DNA of 64,000 nt from the NCBI GenBank assembly GCA_030549495.1, contig JAUIRK010000136.1, forward strand, positions 186,001 through 250,000, in the 5' to 3' direction. Of this stretch, positions 60,645-64,000 are shown piece after piece (the stretch's first letter is position 1; every line of letters starts with the position of its first letter). The notes below the pieces were generated by a model that was given only the letters and a program-made list of their open reading frames with translations, was not told the DNA's origin and ran no database searches. A program made the position numbers and the translations under genes. Origin of the DNA: Nectonema munidae. Its lineage: Eukaryota > Nematomorpha > Nectonematoida > Nectonematidae.

Positions 60645-60875
60645 TTAATATATTTGTATTGTCTTTTTTATCTTGGGAATTAGTTTTTTACAGAGTTGTT
60701 TTGTACAAACTTTGCAATTCCATCTCAACCCAACATTCGAGTATTCATCAAGAAACTTGATAATATCTTGATTACCACCTCCTTGCCATGAATAACGATA
60801 GCATGAAAAGCAGTGCTCGCATTGCATCATATCAGCACAATCTTTATATTTACAAAAAGAACAACTCAAATCTTT
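60645..60875 (-). pseudogene. PHD-like zinc finger of LINE ORF1
   Basis: CSFCKYKDCADMMQCEHCFS, then YRYSW and WNCKVCTKQLCKK, show the Cys4-x-Cys spacing and conserved aromatic residue of a PHD-type finger as found at the N-terminus of some LINE ORF1 proteins. It stays open for 74 residues. Confidence 0.6.
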
Positions 60876-61066
60876 ACAGACTTTTGATATAGTAGATATT
60901 AATTGAGTTTAATATTAAGAATATTCGAAGAAAGAGGGTTGAAAAAATTTTTTTTATATAGCAAAACATTTTTTTGCATGTGTGTGAATACTTTAAAAAG
61001 TAAATTTGAACTTTAAATTTGTAGAAATAAAATTGATGCATTCTTTGTTTAGAAAAGTAAGAAAGA

Positions 61067-61106
61067 ATGAAGATTTTGAGCGTGTGCGCTATTCTCCTTC
61101 TACTTT
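61067..61106 (+). CDS. putative secreted protein, exon 1 (signal peptide)
   Basis: ATG opens MKILSVCAILLLL, a textbook signal-peptide core, followed at once by a consensus donor GTAAGT at 61107. It ends in phase 1. See exon 2 for the joined product. It lies about 170 bases upstream-facing from the start of the minus-strand LINE, in non-repeat DNA. Confidence 0.45.
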
Positions 61107-61158
61107 GTAAGTTATGGTTGTAATATTCATATATCTTTTAAATCAATTACAGTCTAAG

Positions 61159-61311
61159 CTCGTTTATCCGAACAGAATGAAATTTTAAAATCTCAGAATA
61201 TTAAATTTAAACTTTGTGGATATTTAGATTTTGATCAGTTAAAGTGCTCAAAAAAAGTATCAAGTCATCAAGAACAATTTTACGTTAAAGATATCGTTGA
61301 CGGTTCTAAAG
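61159..61311 (+). CDS. putative secreted protein, exon 2
   Basis: Splicing exon 1 to the AG at 61157-61158 gives an open phase-1 exon of 51 codons: SRLSEQNEILKSQNIKFKL, then CGYLDFDQLKCSKKVSSHQE and QFYVKDIVDGSK. It ends at a consensus donor GTAAGT (61312), again phase 1. The nearer AG at 61151-61152 would meet a stop at once. Two cysteines (33 and 43 of the joined product) suit an extracellular domain start. I do not recognise the protein. Two phase-compatible exons with strong donors and a signal peptide support a real gene, but the remaining exons were not found, so it may be partial or spurious. Confidence 0.42.
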
Positions 61312-63060
61312 GTAAGTCTACTCTACACCTATAAAAAATGTAATTATACTTTGTGATTGACAAAACTGGAAAGCCAAAAAAGAAGAGAAATCGAGAAAGA
61401 AGACCATTTTTACATACTTGGAGAAAAGGTGGCGTATTCACGCGCAGTCTTTGACAGCGCAAATAACACTACATCAAATTATTATATATACCAAGTATCG
61501 CAAATAAGGGTGTGCCACATCAAGCTGTCAAAATTATTTGGCAATCCATTCCCATAATTCCTTTACTAATTATAATAGTGGCGTTTATGCAGAAATTTAT
61601 TTTGTTACTCCAAATTTTAAACAATAAATACATCAGATTTCTATAAATTATAACATCAAATTTTTGGCTCACAAAGGAGAAACTAAAACTAATGAAAATA
61701 AGTATACTTTTGATTTTGCATATTTATCCTTCTTATAAAACACATGATCGATGATTCTCCAAATAAGAATTAGAGAGTTTCTTTATATAGACTGGCTACA
61801 GTTAGACGATTAACCAATATTATCATATCGCCATCTGTACTGGTAAACACAACGGATGTAAAACTATTTGTATTTGAAGCCTAACCTTGCAAAAAACAAT
61901 TCCCTTGTGTTGACGCTTATATTTTGGTAGCGTTAAAATTGATTGTCTGCATTACAGTGGCGGAATAGCGCTAGGGTTGTAACACAATTGGAAAAAATTC
62001 TTGCTCCCTTCTCCTCAGAAAATCGAAGTAGGACAATTCGGCTGTAAGTCAATTAAGCCTCTCGAGGAACCGAGGAAAATACTTTATATTGTTATGTGTT
62101 ATAAAAATTTTTTGTGCCTTCTTGGTTCAAATATATGGCAATTCTATTGGTCACTTGATGTGTCCTCTACACACTTCTTCTTTTTGAAAATGAGTTTTTC
62201 GTTACTTCTTTGAAAATGAAACAAAAGGAAACAATGTATGATTTAGGATATAAACACTACTTTTCTCTCCTATATTTTCTCTCCTTCTTCAAATATATCA
62301 CCGTCTTACAGTGGCTGATTCAGTGGATAGAAGTCTAATTATACCATCCCTCTTGTCCTCAAATTTTGAGCATATCAAATTTTCATTCAAAATTATTGAA
62401 CAAATTTTATTTCATTTTGTGAAAAAATGATGAATTTCAGAGCTGTTGGTTTATTTGACTAAATATTACAAGTTTTAATAATAAATACGTGAATAATACT
62501 TCTATAAAAAGATTCATTCATACTGCTTTCGTATATAGATTATTATTATTCAAAAAGTTCTTTTTTAAAGGAAGTGTTATAAATGTGGAGGGGATAAATT
62601 TTTTTTCTAGATCCCTCTGTTCTGTTTTTTTTTATGCTTTCTAACTTATAATTCTATCTTATATTTATCATTTCCATGTTTTAAGAAATAAATAAAATCC
62701 TTTTTGTTATTTTCCATTAAAAGCTTGTATTCAAAATTCTGTAAGTGAAACGTTCAATCTTTCATCAAGATATGTACGGACATTTTAGAAATATTTTACT
62801 TAAATAAAATTAATATCTCTCTTTGATATAAACGTCAGTTTAAAAATGTTGAGAAATCTGATCTCCAAGAACTTTATTTAAATAGTAGCCTTTGTAACTG
62901 TAATTTGATACTCTTTAGCTTTTTATGAATTTCTATTTGAACTTTTCTCATTTATGTAATCATCTGTGACCCATTGGGTGCTTAAAAGAGTTTTTTACGA
63001 GAATTTCTTTATATGGTTGAGAGTTGTTATTTAAAATAATATGTTTTAAACTTAAAGGTA
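61312..63060. other. intron or intergenic DNA after putative exon 2
   Basis: No sure exon. A good pyrimidine tract and AG at 62001-62018 precede 25 bp (62019-62043) closed by GTAAGT; its phase fits exon 2, but it is too short to support. CAGTGGCGGAATAGCGCTAG at 61957 resembles a hAT end without a visible partner. Confidence 0.35.
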
Positions 63061-63079
63061 AATGTTTTAAACTTGTTTT

Positions 63080-63930
63080 AAATAAAATTATAAGTCTCCT
63101 ATCTAGTAAGTCAAAACAAGATCCCAAGACAAAAAATGGCGATTTGCTTCGCGCCACTATGAAACGCTTTGCTGAGTTTACTAAGAACTCTATGAGTACT
63201 GTGTACAATGTTAGAAACAGAATACGAGAAATGGGAGACACCAAAAGAAATCAAGAAAGTGGAGGCATCAATAAAAAACAGACTCATTCATTTTTGCAGT
63301 CCCATAAATCTAACATTTTACAAGATGCAACATTTATAAGAAAAATAAATATCTAGAATTAAGAAAGTTGATCCTAAGACTAACAGAACTGTTGTTCTAG
63401 TGATTTACGGTTGAAATCTTATTTGATGGCTAACCAAATTCCTAGCTCAAATTATGGTCTTGGGAGTCCTGTGATTGGAAAAAATCTCTCTTACATTTTT
63501 CTCAAGTCTAACGATAAGGTGAACACTTAAGTTTATTATAAAATTCTGAGATGTCTAATTTTGCCTTGGTTAAAAAAAGGATACCCCACAAACAATTATA
63601 TATGGACTCATGATGGTGCTCCTGCACATACAAGAAAAAAAGGCAAATATCTGCAAAGATAATTTTTCTAACTTTTGGCCGTCTAATTTCTAGCCTTGAT
63701 CCAGTTTAGACTTGAATCCTTTTTAGACTATGCTGTATGTGGCAATTTGGAACACTTAGCTAACAAAACTTCCCATTTGAGTGTTGATCGTCTTAAACAA
63801 GTCTTAACTGACGAATGGAACAACATGTCTGAGAACTTCAGAAGAGTTGTAGTTCTTGAGGCGTGTGCAAGCTGTGGTTGGCAATGAAGGCGGTCATATT
63901 CAATAAACTATTTTTGAGGGTCCTTTTAAT
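63080..63930 (+). mobile_element. decayed mariner-family transposon (DD37D-like)
   Basis: Transposase text in shifting frames: a helix-turn-helix at 63105-63240 (MKRFAEFTKNSMSTVYNVRN, then REMGDTKRNQESGG), then ILPWLKKGYPTNNYIWTHDG with APAHT (second catalytic aspartate) near 63590-63635, FSNFWPSNF, and LDYAVCGNLEHLANKTSHLS with the third aspartate at 63696-63887. It ends VGNEGGHIQ. Counting codons from the HDG aspartate to the LDY aspartate gives 37 between them, as in maT-type elements. Several stops and frame slips inactivate it. The left end was not found and the right end may lie beyond the window. Confidence 0.82.
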
Positions 63931-64000
63931 TTGTATTATCATTTTTTATATGGTAGATAATTACTTCTTATCAAATAAATATTTGGAATTTATTTACTAT

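Larger units (their letters stand above)
57540..60900 (-). mobile_element. decayed LINE with PHD-like ORF1, EN and RT
   Basis: On the minus strand, 5' to 3': a PHD-like finger at 60869-60645 (CSFCKYKDCADMMQCEHCF, then WNCKVC); an ORF1 piece at 59798-59616 (YRISREERSALAKNDDLIYI, DLQCF); an apurinic-type endonuclease C-terminus at 58969-58760 with SDHHPIVLSL; and reverse transcriptase at 58264-57600 with FLDLSRPFDSVSH, DVPKGSIFDPSLFSIFINDI and LLFADDISIII. This order defines a Jockey/I/CR1-type non-LTR retrotransposon. Several frameshifts and stops inactivate it, and a hAT MITE (59886-60316) splits ORF1. The same ORF1 type occurs at 23-24 and 50-51 kb. Confidence 0.82.

Noticed and set aside
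62019-62043. Microexon of the putative secreted-protein gene
   Set aside because: Good splice signals and a compatible phase, but 25 bp is too little to support without transcript data.

Overview
This is AT-rich nuclear DNA from an animal, most likely an invertebrate. It has spliced GT-AG introns, tRNA-derived SINEs, LINEs, and hAT, Tc1/mariner, pogo and piggyBac-like DNA transposons. The mariner (DD37D spacing) and some hAT-like remnants remind me of arthropods, including parasitic copepods, but the sequence alone does not settle the species. There is no bacterial-style gene organisation, CRISPR array, rRNA or convincing free-standing tRNA gene. I saw no LTR element.

Layout. 1-1.4 kb: the edge of a 150-bp satellite that continues off the left end. 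2.6-3.9 kb: a second, older tandem array. 4.3-10.5 kb: a nest of decayed DNA transposons, with a small hAT element in a large unnamed transposase-like element, and one hAT inside another. 10.6-40.7 kb: one complete host gene on the plus strand, a 16-exon beta-mannosidase (MANBA, GH2 family). The exons read open with matching phases from first to last and give 923 residues. Its introns fall into two size classes (five of 54-68 bp, ten of 0.9-6.2 kb). The long ones carry a nearly intact hAT (13032-15117, perfect 8-bp target duplication), two pogo/Tigger relics, a piggyBac-type MITE, a Tc1-like non-autonomous element, a tRNA SINE and pieces of two or more LINE families. 40.7-61 kb: gene-poor DNA with LINE remnants, several tRNA-derived SINEs, a hAT MITE with a perfect duplication (47075-47352), a foldback element built of 21-bp repeats (55297-55722), and a decayed LINE on the minus strand (about 57.5-60.9 kb) interrupted by another hAT MITE (59886-60316). 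61.07-61.31 kb: two exons that look like the 5' end of an unrecognised secreted-protein gene. 63.1-64 kb: a decayed DD37D mariner running to the right edge.

Apart from MANBA and the putative secreted protein, all recognisable coding sequence comes from mobile elements. MANBA would remove the terminal beta-linked mannose in lysosomal N-glycan breakdown; nothing next to it suggests a gene cluster or shared pathway. I found no clearly new biological system. The most informative structures are the intact MANBA gene, the nested hAT insertions with readable target duplications, the shared hAT family at two distant sites, and the short secreted-protein candidate.
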